Positions 34,916 through 44,330 are shown, counted from the stretch's first letter. The stretch: DNA of 64,000 bases from Vibrio sp. 99-8-1 (GCF_013114595.1 NZ_VTXE01000005.1:62001-126000), one strand, 5' to 3'. The notes: generated by a model not told the origin, from the letters alone. Translations and numbers: made by a program.

Positions 34916-35776
34916 TCAGCGAATAAAGCCAAACTCTTTTAAACACTTGCTAATCGCTTGTTTGCTTTCGGTAAACACAATGCCCTGCTCTGCCAGCTTC
35001 GAAGTGTCCAATCGTACATCCCGTGTTTTCGGCGCGTCATTTACCGACAATAAACTCTCCAGCCGATCCTGTTGACCAAGCTCAGTTAAAATATGTTTAG
35101 CAATGTCATAACGACTGGCGGTATTAACAGCACCAGTATGGTAAGTGCCATAAGGAATAGTGAAGATGCGAGGGAACTGTTCGATCAACTCATGGACATA
35201 AGTTAAACCGCGAAACTCATTGGTACGTTCAGCCATCACATTACCATTAATGAATGCCTGTAGCGTGTTCCATACCACATTAGGGTTTATGCTGGTATTT
35301 CGTTCTGGTAGTCCAAACAACCAAGTGAAACGTAAAATCCACATCTCATCGAGAATGCTCTTTAGCTCAGCTTCTGCTTGTAACTTATTCTGTCCATATA
35401 CAGTGTCAGGTAGTGGCGTATCCAACTCGTTATATGGCCCCTCTTCTTGATTGCCATTAAACAGTTGCTCAGTCGATATAAACACCAATTTGCTGCCTTG
35501 AGCTTTACAGGCCTTGGCTACGTTTATGGCACCTTGCACATTGACTTTATGTGCAATATCCGGATGTTGGTTACAAAAATCGGTTACAGCAATTGCTGCA
35601 GCATGAATAACATAATCTGGTTTGAACTCAGCAAAAGCACTCTCGACACGCGTTTCATCCGTAATATCGAGTTGTTCCACATCCAAACCCAGCACATCAA
35701 ACTCAGTGCAAAATCGGTTTATAAATCGAGTACCAAAAAATCCATTTGCGCCAGTAATAAGTATTCTCTTTTTCAC
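34916..35776 (-). CDS. SDR-family NAD(P)-dependent reductase (RmlD/epimerase type)
   Basis: 286 residues, extended short-chain dehydrogenase. The N-terminal nucleotide motif is GANGFFG (GxxGxxG) and the catalytic pair VYGQNK (YxxxK) at ~150. The FTWLFG and TYVHELIEQF segments recall dTDP-4-dehydrorhamnose reductase (RmlD). The start is a GTG; its ribosome site GGAGG is formed by the last glycine codons of the activase gene, with a 2-bp gap, so the two genes are translationally coupled. No other nucleotide-sugar genes are near. The coupling suggests it acts in the glycyl-radical pathway, perhaps as a reductase of a downstream carbonyl or keto sugar. This is inference. Confidence 0.85.
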   Translation of the reverse strand: MKKRILITGANGFFGTRFINRFCTEFDVLGLDVEQLDITDETRVESAFAEFKPDYVIHAAAIAVTDFCNQHPDIAHKVNVQGAINVAKACKAQGSKLVFISTEQLFNGNQEEGPYNELDTPLPDTVYGQNKLQAEAELKSILDEMWILRFTWLFGLPERNTSINPNVVWNTLQAFINGNVMAERTNEFRGLTYVHELIEQFPRIFTIPYGTYHTGAVNTASRYDIAKHILTELGQQDRLESLLSVNDAPKTRDVRLDTSKLAEQGIVFTESKQAISKCLKEFGFIR

Positions 35777-35778
35777 AT

Positions 35779-36639
35779 TTAACCTCCAATAATTACTCGG
35801 TATCCGCTAGCCTGAATGTGGTGACGAATAGCTTCGATTTCAGTGTCGCTTGGAACTGGTACATCTTGCAGACGATACTCCAGTCCTAACGTTTGATATT
35901 TATTTGCTCCATATTGATGAAATGGCAGAAGATGGATCTCTTCAAGATGAAACGGTTTTAAAAATGCAAGAACCTTATCTACATTAATAATGTCGAGGGT
36001 ATAACCGGGAATCAGGGGCAATCGAGGAATAACTCGACAGTGGTTCTCCATCAATAGAGCAAAACTCTCAAGTACTCTCTGTAGATCTAAACCAATATGC
36101 TCTTTTGCTTTAATCGGGTCCATTATTTTGAAATCAAACAGCACTTCATCGCATAGCTGTGCAATCTTCAGTAGTTGACGACGACTACCATGGCCGGACG
36201 TTTCAACCGCCGTGCGATAGCCAAGTGACTTCAGTCGAATCAGCAACTCAATAGCAAAATGAGATTGGCTGAGCACCTCGCCTCCCGACAACGTAACGCC
36301 ACCATTTGAGGTTTCAAAAAACAGGTCATCTTTTGCTATCTGATTAAGCACTTCATCCAGTGTCATGTCAGTGCCAACCTGCTCCCATGCGCCTGTTGGG
36401 CACTCTTCTGTATCCATGGCACATTCATCGCAATCAATACACTTCACCTCCCGACGAATGTAAGTTGTTCGATGAGAGCGTGACTCTGGGTTAGAACACC
36501 ACGGACAACGTAGCGGGCAGCCCTTAAAAAAGACCACCGTGCGTATGCCAGAACCATCATGCAGAGAGTAACGCTGAATATTAAACACTCGTCCAGTTTC
36601 AACATTACTCTCTGGGATTGGCGATGATTTACAGTTCAT
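35779..36639 (-). CDS. pflC: Glycyl-radical enzyme activase (PflC type)
   Basis: 286 residues from the ATG at 36639, which overlaps the 3' end of the enzyme gene by 11 nt; the frame stays open further upstream but only by reading through that gene. It is a radical SAM protein with CxxxCxxC in GCPLRCPWC, the GGE motif in VTLSGGEVL, and a cysteine-rich insert (CIDCDECAMDTEEC) for auxiliary iron-sulfur binding. It makes the glycyl radical on the upstream enzyme, in the cytoplasm, under anoxic conditions. Length and gene order match E. coli pflC. Another possible start is 36663. Confidence 0.92.
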   Translation of the reverse strand: MNCKSSPIPESNVETGRVFNIQRYSLHDGSGIRTVVFFKGCPLRCPWCSNPESRSHRTTYIRREVKCIDCDECAMDTEECPTGAWEQVGTDMTLDEVLNQIAKDDLFFETSNGGVTLSGGEVLSQSHFAIELLIRLKSLGYRTAVETSGHGSRRQLLKIAQLCDEVLFDFKIMDPIKAKEHIGLDLQRVLESFALLMENHCRVIPRLPLIPGYTLDIINVDKVLAFLKPFHLEEIHLLPFHQYGANKYQTLGLEYRLQDVPVPSDTEIEAIRHHIQASGYRVIIGG

Positions 36640-38929
36640 GCGCGGTTCTTCGAATAATGTCATCTTGAATTTCTTTCGATAATTCAACAAAAAAGGCACT
36701 GTATCCTGCAACCCTAACAACCAAGCCGGCATAATCTTCTGGAGATTTCTGAGCAAGTTTCAAAGTCTCAGCATTCAACACATTAAACTGTACGTGTTGG
36801 AGTTTTAACTTCATAAAGGCTCGGATAAAATCCGCCAGCTTATTGATGCCTTGCTGTCCCTCTAGTGTTGCAGGCGTAAACTTAACGTTAAGCAAGCTGC
36901 CGTTAGAAAGCAGATAATTGTCCAATTTACTCACCGATTTAAGTACCGCTGTTGGACCTAACATATCTTTGCCCAGCATAGGTGACAATCCACCATCCGC
37001 AAGCTGCTCACCCGCTAAGCGACCATCCGCCGTGGCACCAACCACTTCTCCAAGAGGGACATGAGCCGACACCGTATAAGATCCCGGAGTAAACTGGCCG
37101 CCACGAGGGTTTTGATAGGTTTCCACTTCTTTACAAAACACTCGTAGCAGCTCAGAACCAAGGCTATCCACTTCATCAATATCGTTGCCATACTTTTCGT
37201 ACTTGTTCATTAGGCGAGCACGAATTTTCTCACCATCAGGCACATCAAAATTGCTGGTTAATATGGTAACAAACTGCTTAAAGCTGCAACGTTGATCTTC
37301 AAACACATAGCGTTTTAACGCATGCAACGAATCCGACAAATTAGCAATTCCAATACCTTGAACCCCAGAAAAATTATAACGGCTGCCTCCATAAGTAATG
37401 TCTTTACCATTGGCAACGCAATCGCTAATGAATGATGAAAGCAGAGGAACAGGCGCCCAATCACGGTGGCCAACATCACAAATATTGGATCCTTCTACCA
37501 TCAATTTCACGTAGTAACGGATATCTGAACGAATCTCTTCCAGCAGAAAATCAAAAGTGGCGTTCGGGTTATCACCATGACGTTGCATGGTCAGCTCTAG
37601 TATTTTCAGTAGGTTGAACATAGCAATATCGTGAAGCCCATATGTCTTACCCGGTATTGAGAGTTCGACACAACCCACTACTGCATAATCACGGGCATCT
37701 TCTAATGAAACTCCGCGATTTAAGAAGGCAGGAATCACTACCTCGTCATTAAATATCTGTGGAATGCCAGTGCCTAATCGAATGGTCTCTGCAGTTTTAA
37801 TTAAAAAACTACGATCTATAAACTCATTAACCCGTACGCCAAGGTTTGGCTGCGGCAGTTGTACACTTTGGTAGGCATCAAGGCACAAGCTCGACAGTGG
37901 GTTAACGGCACTCTGACCAATATGATCTAGGCCACCCAGAATAATAGTGTAACCTGTTGGAAAGCCAGCAAAGAACTTAGCACTGCTGGAAGAGCGCAAT
38001 AACACAATATCATTGGTTTTTATCCAAAGACTTTCCAATAGTTCTCGAATAAAGGCCGGAGATTCACCGTGCTCTAATGAGTATTGATAAAACGGCATCA
38101 TATACTGATCAAACCGGCCCAGAGATAATGAGCTGGCATTCGATTCATATTGCAAAATAATATTCATATACCAAAACAACTGACTCGCTTCATAGAATGA
38201 TTTTGGCGCTTCAGTGGACATTCTCTCTGAGATATCAGCAATGACATCTAACTCATGACGTCGCTGTGGGTCGACTTCAACTGCCGCTAATTGCTTAGCA
38301 AGCTGCGCATAGCGGCCAATATGTTTGATAGATGCATCAAGTAGAATGACAACCGCTTGATAAAATTCGTTTTCTGGCGACGCATGGCTTAGCGTGCGCA
38401 TATCATCCAACTGCTTACCCAACCCATTCTTTAGCAGGCATTCAAAATCAATAATGATATGTCCTTGCCCTTTATCCGTCTGATTAACACTGAAAATCTT
38501 TTCCGCAACAGCCTCTTTCACGTTGGCTGGGATCTGTTGGTTGATAAAATCTTTCATTGACCTTGTAGACCAATAACTGAGCAGTTCATTGCGATAAATC
38601 TCTTTATCTTCCTCAGAGATAAAAAACTTATCTTGTGGGCGAGACTCAAACGTCTCCAGCTCTTTCTCTATCCAATAAGGATCCATTTCAGGAGAGACAA
38701 TACCCGCACGAGGTTGAACAGTCCGGTTACCGGCAATCAGCTCATTTTCTCTAATGGCGATCTCCACTCTGTCTAATACATGTGCTGTCGCTTTAGCACG
38801 ACGAATGAGAGTCGGCTCACCTTCCGTCTGCTTATGGCTTTCGGTATAAAGTAATGCACGTTCTAGAGAGATTTCGCGCTGAGATTGAAATAATGCGCTC
38901 TTTAGCTGTTCTATTCTTGGGGTACTCAT
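36629..38929 (-). CDS. pflD: Glycyl radical enzyme, PflD (formate acetyltransferase 2) type
   Basis: 766 residues from the ATG at 38929 (AGGAG six nt upstream; a frame from 38947 is less likely). The C-terminal glycyl-radical loop RVAGYSAFF places the radical at Gly742. The active-site loop GCVELS has a single cysteine (Cys420) followed two residues later by Glu422. The Cys-x-Glu pattern marks dehydratase/lyase-type glycyl radical enzymes and argues against true pyruvate formate-lyase, which has Cys-Cys. E. coli PflD has the same length and neighbours (FrwBC, PflC, PtsA, FsaB). Such enzymes have been reported to open 1,5-anhydrohexitol 6-phosphates; I infer that role from PTS plus FSA context. 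It needs the adjacent activase and anoxia. Confidence 0.9.
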   Translation of the reverse strand: MSTPRIEQLKSALFQSQREISLERALLYTESHKQTEGEPTLIRRAKATAHVLDRVEIAIRENELIAGNRTVQPRAGIVSPEMDPYWIEKELETFESRPQDKFFISEEDKEIYRNELLSYWSTRSMKDFINQQIPANVKEAVAEKIFSVNQTDKGQGHIIIDFECLLKNGLGKQLDDMRTLSHASPENEFYQAVVILLDASIKHIGRYAQLAKQLAAVEVDPQRRHELDVIADISERMSTEAPKSFYEASQLFWYMNIILQYESNASSLSLGRFDQYMMPFYQYSLEHGESPAFIRELLESLWIKTNDIVLLRSSSSAKFFAGFPTGYTIILGGLDHIGQSAVNPLSSLCLDAYQSVQLPQPNLGVRVNEFIDRSFLIKTAETIRLGTGIPQIFNDEVVIPAFLNRGVSLEDARDYAVVGCVELSIPGKTYGLHDIAMFNLLKILELTMQRHGDNPNATFDFLLEEIRSDIRYYVKLMVEGSNICDVGHRDWAPVPLLSSFISDCVANGKDITYGGSRYNFSGVQGIGIANLSDSLHALKRYVFEDQRCSFKQFVTILTSNFDVPDGEKIRARLMNKYEKYGNDIDEVDSLGSELLRVFCKEVETYQNPRGGQFTPGSYTVSAHVPLGEVVGATADGRLAGEQLADGGLSPMLGKDMLGPTAVLKSVSKLDNYLLSNGSLLNVKFTPATLEGQQGINKLADFIRAFMKLKLQHVQFNVLNAETLKLAQKSPEDYAGLVVRVAGYSAFFVELSKEIQDDIIRRTAHEL

Positions 38930-39047
38930 TTTGGGCTCCTTTATCAACTGCCAGTTAGCTAGCGATCTCTTGTTAGCTATGTTTGATTAACATCTGTTTA
39001 CGTAGAGGTGGTTTACTGTTGAGCAGTCGCCTCTTTTTTTGCAACGT

Positions 39048-39073
39048 GTTAAGCAGTTGTTTTATCGTTATTT
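39048..39073. other. Leader between EIIB and glycyl radical enzyme genes
   Basis: Part of the 262-bp gap 38930-39191. I see no gene here (a short + strand frame at 38983-39189 has no family features). The gap holds the hairpin at 39148-39173, so the enzyme gene may also have its own promoter in this stretch. Confidence 0.3.
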
Positions 39074-39147
39074 TGTATATCAAAATCACCTACTCCGCTA
39101 TTTGCAGACAAAGTCACTTTGATAGACATTTAAGTACGCTAACGCTT

Positions 39148-39173
39148 AACAAAAGGGGATTTCCCCTTTTGTT
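39148..39173 (-). terminator. Terminator/attenuator between EIIB and glycyl radical enzyme genes
   Basis: AACAAAAGGGG (39148-39158) pairs perfectly with CCCCTTTTGTT (39163-39173), loop ATTT. It lies 19 bp after the EIIB stop codon on the minus strand and should partly separate PTS expression from that of the enzyme genes. Confidence 0.75.
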
Positions 39174-39191
39174 ACACAAAGCTAGCTAAGG

Positions 39192-39515
39192 CTAGGCTGT
39201 TGCTTTAGCAAGGTGCGCTTCAATTTTTTCCATCACAGCAGCCGCTCGTTTAACGGCATCACTCACACCAATTTTTACAACGGTTTTTCCAGCAAATCGC
39301 TCTGAATTCTTGATATCAATATCTTTGGTTAAAATAACCACATCAGCAGTTTCAATAAGCTCCGCGGTCAATTCATTTTCCACACCAATTGAGCCTTGTG
39401 TCTCTACTTGGCACTGCCAACCTTTCGCTTTAGCAGCTGACTCAATGGCCTCTGCTGCCATATAAGTATGAGCAACACCAGACGGGCACGCGGTTACGGC
39501 TACGATACTAGTCAT
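39192..39515 (-). CDS. frwB: PTS fructose-family EIIB component
   Basis: 107 residues, a complete IIB-Fru domain. The phosphocysteine lies in the N-terminal VTACPSGVAHTYMAAEAI, and the conserved QVETQGSIGVENEL follows. It accepts phosphate from the EIIA domain of the HPr-EI-EIIA fusion encoded divergently at 41179 and passes it to the sugar bound by the IIC protein. It sits 99 bp downstream of the IIC gene. Gene order and size match E. coli frwC-frwB. The sugar is probably a hexitol-type or anhydrohexitol compound, not fructose itself, given the enzymes that follow. Confidence 0.9.
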   Translation of the reverse strand: MTSIVAVTACPSGVAHTYMAAEAIESAAKAKGWQCQVETQGSIGVENELTAELIETADVVILTKDIDIKNSERFAGKTVVKIGVSDAVKRAAAVMEKIEAHLAKATA

Positions 39516-39614
39516 AATAAAATCCTCGAAAATAGGTAAATATTTAAATTTGGGGGGAGAGAGTGAAGGCTAAATCCGGAAAAAATAACCGTCCACTCTC
39601 AGAAATATTGTGGA

Positions 39615-40688
39615 TTAGCCAATGTCGATATCTAGGTCAAGGTCATCTACACCCTGCTCTACTTTATCAACCACTTTACGGCGAGATTTCAAGAAGTTAA
39701 CCATAAATGCAGTAACTAATGAGCCGACAAGTAACGCAATAATAAAACTAAAACGCCCTTCGACTACTGGCAGAACAATTAGGCCACCCCATGCTGCATA
39801 ACTTTTTACACCTAGAACGGCAGCGGTAACAGAACCTGCAGCGGTACCAATCATAATGGATGGAAGTACTCGCAAAGGATCCCCAGCAGCAAATGGAATA
39901 GCACCTTCAGTAATACCCATTGTCCCCATCAAGATCGATGCTCGACCTGCTTCTTGCTCACTTGGGTCATACAGCTTTTTGTTTAAGAAGGTCGCAAGTC
40001 CCATACCAACAGACGGAACAGCCACGGCAACTGAAGAGATACCGGCAACGTTGTAGATACCTTCACCAACACAGAGAATAACAAATGCATACGCCACTTT
40101 GTTTACCGGACCGCCCATATCAAAGGCAATCATCAAGCCCATAATTATGGCTAGAGCAACGATACTTTCGTCTTGCATGCCTTTAAGAAAGTCCGTCAGG
40201 CCTGCTGTTGCAGCGCCAATTGGCTCACCAATACCCCAAACAATGGCACCTGCGGTGATCAAAGTACCAACAATTGGAATGACAAAAATGGGCATGATAG
40301 AACGGGCAAACGCCGGAACTTTGATTTTCTTAAGATAGAAAACAACGATACCACCGAGTAGACCTGCGAAAATCGCACCAAAGAAGCCGGTGTTATACAT
40401 GTTAGCGCCAATAAAGGCAGCGATAGCTGATGGTGCTAGTGCTGAACGGTCGGCAATTGAGTAACCTATGTATGCAGCCAAAATTGGCACCATTAATTGG
40501 AATCCAGCAACACCAATAAAAAATAGATCATGTAACCAGGTTCCTTCTTCAGGAACCGCTCCTTCACCGTATAACATCACTGATGCAGCAAGCAAAATAC
40601 CACCGGCAACCACAAAAGGAATCATGTGCGACACACCAGTCATTAAGTGCTGTCGAGTACCTTTTAGAATCGAGATTAAATCTTTCAT
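39615..40688 (-). CDS. frwC: PTS fructose-family EIIC permease
   Basis: 357 residues, inner-membrane IIC of the fructose-mannitol family with about 9-10 hydrophobic segments. Typical stretches are RQHLMTGVSHMIPFVVAGGILLA, FDMGGPVNKVAYAF, and ITEGAIPFAAGDPLRVLPS; the last holds the conserved sugar-binding/phosphotransfer residues (the GITEGAIPF motif). It has no fused B or A domain; these come from the next gene and from the divergent fusion. CAAAGGAGAG precedes the ATG. It is first gene of the operon that continues through EIIB, the glycyl radical enzyme, activase, SDR and aldolase. Confidence 0.92.
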   Translation of the reverse strand: MKDLISILKGTRQHLMTGVSHMIPFVVAGGILLAASVMLYGEGAVPEEGTWLHDLFFIGVAGFQLMVPILAAYIGYSIADRSALAPSAIAAFIGANMYNTGFFGAIFAGLLGGIVVFYLKKIKVPAFARSIMPIFVIPIVGTLITAGAIVWGIGEPIGAATAGLTDFLKGMQDESIVALAIIMGLMIAFDMGGPVNKVAYAFVILCVGEGIYNVAGISSVAVAVPSVGMGLATFLNKKLYDPSEQEAGRASILMGTMGITEGAIPFAAGDPLRVLPSIMIGTAAGSVTAAVLGVKSYAAWGGLIVLPVVEGRFSFIIALLVGSLVTAFMVNFLKSRRKVVDKVEQGVDDLDLDIDIG

Positions 40689-41178
40689 TGATCTCTCCTT
40701 TGAGATAAATGTTCTAATGTTTTAATTATAGAGTGCGTTTCACGCTCATGTTTAATCCAAGCCAGCTGAGCTTTGTCTATACTATAGTGAGCAAATCTAC
40801 TACTCAGTTAGAGGACAAAACTGCTTTTTACTGGAATTTTGTAAGGTAGAATGAAAATATTGATCTCTCGCACACTTTTACTTCCCATGCCATACCCAAG
40901 CAAGAAAATTAACACTATCCCCTTATAAATCAATCGCCTACTTATTCCGAGACATTAAGCAGCAATGACCAAAACAATATCAACGTCACAAAAAAAGCAG
41001 GATATTTGACGAGTATCACAGGGAAGAACAAATATAACAAAAATCCAGTCTTTCGAACTTTTATCCAATAGAAGTAATTGCTGGCTTTGGCTATTGTGAA
41101 TGACATAGCGACAACAAATTAACCCTAGCTCGAACACATTCACGAGCACGCCGTTTTGATGTATAAGGACAACGCGCA
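40689..41178. promoter_or_regulatory. 490-bp divergent control region, frwC-like operon versus ptsA
   Basis: AT-rich region that must carry the promoters for both the glycyl-radical operon and the PTS fusion gene. I find no clear operator palindrome or CRP site. The minus-strand frame 40955-41251 overlaps the start of ptsA and looks like chance. No dedicated regulator gene adjoins this operon, so control may be by a distant protein and by anaerobic regulators. Confidence 0.35.
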
Positions 41179-43686
41179 ATGAAATCTTTTTCTTTCTCTT
41201 GTGAACTGCCAAATGGCGTTCATGCAAGACCCGCAAGCCACGTTGAATCACTATGTAATCAGTTTGACTCCGAGATCAATTGGCAAAATCAGAGAACCGG
41301 GCTTGTTGGTAATGCAAAAAGCGTCCTGTCTCTTATTGGTACAGATACTCTGCTTGGAGATGAATGCTTATTAACTATTGATGGTCAAGATGAAGAAGCC
41401 GCGCTAGAGCAACTTAAGCAGTTTATTGGCAACGAATTTTTGCATTGTGATGAACCATTACAAACCAACCAACAAGAGAACAGTGAACTGGTCCCATTAC
41501 CACGCAACTTTTCTAAACTAGATGCTAACTATATACGCGGACATGCGGTAAGTGATGGATTTGGTCAGGGTCGACTCACCGCAATGGGAGCCATTAACTT
41601 TGATAACCTGGTCGATCTACCTACGGCTCTTAGTGAGCAGCAAGAAAAACAGAATTTAGCTTCCGGCATTGAAGCCGTAATTAAATCACTCAATATTCAG
41701 CTTTCGACCGCACAACATACTGAAAGTGAAGTACTCAAAGCGCACTTATCCATTGCCCGAGATCAAGAGTATCAACAGACCCTACATGACAACCTCATTG
41801 AAGGACGCAGTTGCTCTGACGCTATTGTGGCAACAGCAAAGCACTTTGGCGAACGTATGAAAAACTCATCCAGCAGTTATATGCGTGAGCGTGAGCTAGA
41901 TATTCGTGATGTTAGTTATCAACTACTACAAAGTATTTATGGTACTGACACGTTTTCTGGTCAAAACACATTGACTGAAGCGACGGTATGTTTGGCGGAT
42001 GACCTAACACCTAGCCAGTTTCTTGAATTAGATAAATCCTTGTTAAAAGGGTTGATACTCTCTCATGGGGGAAGCACCTCACACACTGTTATCCTAGCGC
42101 GTTCTTTCGCTATTCCAACCATAGTTGGCGTAGACGCTAGCTTATTGAGTACTCAATTAGATACACAGGTAATAGTAGACGGACAGTTAGGTTTAGTGGT
42201 GAACGACATCACTACTGCTGTTGAACGTTACTACGCTCAAGAGCACAAAGTAAAAGAGATTGTTCAGCAACGACAGGCGGCATTTCGCGATATGGCCGCG
42301 AAATCTCTAGATGATAAAGCCATTGAAGTTGCCGCCAATATTGCTCATTCAGTAGAAGCAAAACAAGCCTTTGCTAATGGTGCTGAAGCGATTGGGCTTT
42401 TTAGAACCGAGATGCTCTACATGGACCGCACCAGCGCCCCAGATGAGAATGAGTTATACAATATCTTCTGCCAAGCGTGTGATGCAGCTGAAGGTAAGTC
42501 CGTTATCATTCGCACCATAGATATCGGTGGAGATAAACCCGTTGACTATTTGAACATTCCTGCAGAAAACAACCCGTTTCTTGGTTATCGAGCAGTTCGT
42601 ATCTATCCTGAGTTTATCGAGCTATTCAAAACTCAACTAAGAGCCATTTTGCGAGCCTCTGCTCATGGAAGTATCAAGATCATGATCCCCATGATTTCGT
42701 CACTTGAAGAGATTTTATGGGTAAAAGATGTGTTAGCAGAAGTTCGCCAAGAATTACGAAGAGAGAACATACCATTCTCAGAAAAAGTGCCGTTAGGTAT
42801 TATGCTAGAAGTACCATCCGTAGCCTTTATTATTGACCAATGCTGTGAAGAGATTGATTTCTTCTCTATTGGCTCTAATGATCTGACTCAATATCTAATG
42901 GCCGTTGACCGTGACAATGCCAAAGTTGCAAATAATTATAACAGCTTGAATCCAGCATTTTTGCGTACCCTAGATCATGTGGTTCGTGAAGTTCACCGCC
43001 ATGGTAAATGGATTGGCTTATGTGGCGAGTTAGGAGCCAAAGGCTCTGTTTTACCACTGCTTATTGGACTTGGCCTAGACGAAATAAGTATGAGCTCACC
43101 TAGCATTGCTGCAACAAAAGAACATGTTGCAAAGCTCGATAGCAGAGAGTGTCGTCAACTGTTAAACAAAGCCATGCAGTGTAGATCCGTTCAAGAAGTA
43201 GAACACCTATTGGCCCAGTTTCGCATGAACCAAACTGAAGCGCCGATGGTTGCCAAAGAGTGCATCTCGTTAGATCGCGATTTACGAAGCAAAGAAGAGG
43301 TGATTAAAGCGTTGGCAGACAACCTTTACCTCACAGGCCGTTGTCGATATCCCAATAAACTCGCGGATGATTTATGGGCTCGTGAAGATGTGTTTTCTAC
43401 CGGATTAGGGTTTGGTTTTGCTATTCCACACACCAAAAGCGAACATATTGAGCAGTCTGCAATCAGTGTATGCCGACTTGCCAATCCAATTCAATGGGGA
43501 GACGAAAAGGCTCAGTTTATTATTATGCTCACCCTAAATAAGCACGCTGCGGGTGATCAACACATGAAAATATTTTCAAAACTCGCCAGAAAAATCATGC
43601 ATGCGGATTTTAGAGAGCAGTTAATGACAGCGGTTGATGCTGAACAAGTAGAAGCATTATTAAAGCAAGAACTAGAACTAAGTTAA
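41179..43686 (+). CDS. ptsA: PTS fusion protein HPr-EI-EIIA(Fru)
   Basis: 835 residues. The HPr domain (~1-90) has phosphorylatable His15 in NGVHARPAS. Enzyme I (~115-690) has its active histidine at 302 in SHGGSTSHTVILARS, plus the PEP-binding GLFRTEMLYMDR and IGSNDLTQYLMAVDRD motifs. The EIIA-Fru domain (~695-835) has its active histidine at 751 in FAIPHTKSEH. Thus one cytoplasmic protein carries phosphate from PEP to the EIIB proteins across the divergent promoter. It matches E. coli PtsA/FrwA in length and order. Having its own EI and HPr lets the operon work apart from the housekeeping PTS. A strong terminator follows. Confidence 0.95.
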   Translation: MKSFSFSCELPNGVHARPASHVESLCNQFDSEINWQNQRTGLVGNAKSVLSLIGTDTLLGDECLLTIDGQDEEAALEQLKQFIGNEFLHCDEPLQTNQQENSELVPLPRNFSKLDANYIRGHAVSDGFGQGRLTAMGAINFDNLVDLPTALSEQQEKQNLASGIEAVIKSLNIQLSTAQHTESEVLKAHLSIARDQEYQQTLHDNLIEGRSCSDAIVATAKHFGERMKNSSSSYMRERELDIRDVSYQLLQSIYGTDTFSGQNTLTEATVCLADDLTPSQFLELDKSLLKGLILSHGGSTSHTVILARSFAIPTIVGVDASLLSTQLDTQVIVDGQLGLVVNDITTAVERYYAQEHKVKEIVQQRQAAFRDMAAKSLDDKAIEVAANIAHSVEAKQAFANGAEAIGLFRTEMLYMDRTSAPDENELYNIFCQACDAAEGKSVIIRTIDIGGDKPVDYLNIPAENNPFLGYRAVRIYPEFIELFKTQLRAILRASAHGSIKIMIPMISSLEEILWVKDVLAEVRQELRRENIPFSEKVPLGIMLEVPSVAFIIDQCCEEIDFFSIGSNDLTQYLMAVDRDNAKVANNYNSLNPAFLRTLDHVVREVHRHGKWIGLCGELGAKGSVLPLLIGLGLDEISMSSPSIAATKEHVAKLDSRECRQLLNKAMQCRSVQEVEHLLAQFRMNQTEAPMVAKECISLDRDLRSKEEVIKALADNLYLTGRCRYPNKLADDLWAREDVFSTGLGFGFAIPHTKSEHIEQSAISVCRLANPIQWGDEKAQFIIMLTLNKHAAGDQHMKIFSKLARKIMHADFREQLMTAVDAEQVEALLKQELELS

Positions 43687-43697
43687 CCCCCGACTTT

Positions 43698-43743
43698 GGC
43701 AGTGTTTACTTGCGTGGTAATTAAGTAACACTGCCTTTTTTCC
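43698..43743 (+). terminator. Rho-independent terminator after ptsA
   Basis: GGCAGTGTTTACTT pairs with AAGTAACACTGCC (one bulge) and is followed by a run of T at 43736-43741. It starts 12 bp after the ptsA stop codon. Confidence 0.85.
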
Positions 43744-43783
43744 TCATCGCCATATCAACTGCAAATCAATTTGAGAGCAGCCA

Positions 43784-44269
43784 ATGAATACCGAATTGAA
43801 TCAATTACTAGATGAAGAGCACCAGCTGCAGTTTAGCCAATTTAACAACGAAACCGCTTGGCAACTCGGAAGCATAATTAAAAACAATGCTGAACAACTG
43901 GATGCAAAAATCGCCATAGACATAACAGTTAACGGCCAACAGCTATTTGGTTACGCTATGCAAGGCAGCACTATTGATAACCTAGCATGGATAAAAAGGA
44001 AGCAAAATGTCGTACATCGCTACCAACACAGCTCTTGGTATATGGGGCTCTACTACAAAAATAAAGGTAAAAGTATAGAAGAAGCATCCTTTGTAGATAG
44101 CAAGCACTACGCTCCATTTGGTGGCAGCTTCCCGCTTTCAGTTCGTGGTGTCGGAGTGATCGGTAGCATTACCGTCTCTGGTTTACCGCAATACCAAGAC
44201 CATCTATTACTCACCCAGAGCATCCGCCAGTTACTCGAACGTGAAAAAGACACCGATCTTAGGCAATAA
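43784..44269 (+). CDS. UPF0303 / heme-degrading-domain family protein
   Basis: 161 residues, Haem_degrading (DUF336, UPF0303) family. Visible family pattern: N-terminal LLDEEHQLQFSQF, then IDITVNGQQLFGYAMQGST, the basic KRKQNVVHRYQHSSWYMG, and the glycine-rich end FGGSFPLSVRGVGVIGSITVSGLPQYQDH. Members are linked by name to heme or cobalamin/propanediol gene sets, but UPF0303 function is not established. It lies between ptsA (after a terminator) and the Fur-controlled operon. A GAGAG site precedes the ATG. It could be part of neither neighbour's regulon. Confidence 0.8.
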   Translation: MNTELNQLLDEEHQLQFSQFNNETAWQLGSIIKNNAEQLDAKIAIDITVNGQQLFGYAMQGSTIDNLAWIKRKQNVVHRYQHSSWYMGLYYKNKGKSIEEASFVDSKHYAPFGGSFPLSVRGVGVIGSITVSGLPQYQDHLLLTQSIRQLLEREKDTDLRQ

Positions 44270-44330
44270 AAAAGAGTGGCATATTTGAAGGTGCTCAAAA
44301 AATTTACAAAATTGTCATGTGGGTATTTAC

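Noticed and set aside
36629..38929. Annotation as true pyruvate formate-lyase
   Set aside because: Active-site loop has one cysteine followed by x-Glu, where pyruvate formate-lyase has two adjacent cysteines.
40955..41251. 98-codon minus-strand frame overlapping the ptsA start
   Set aside because: It overlaps the clear HPr domain of ptsA on the other strand and has no recognisable domain.
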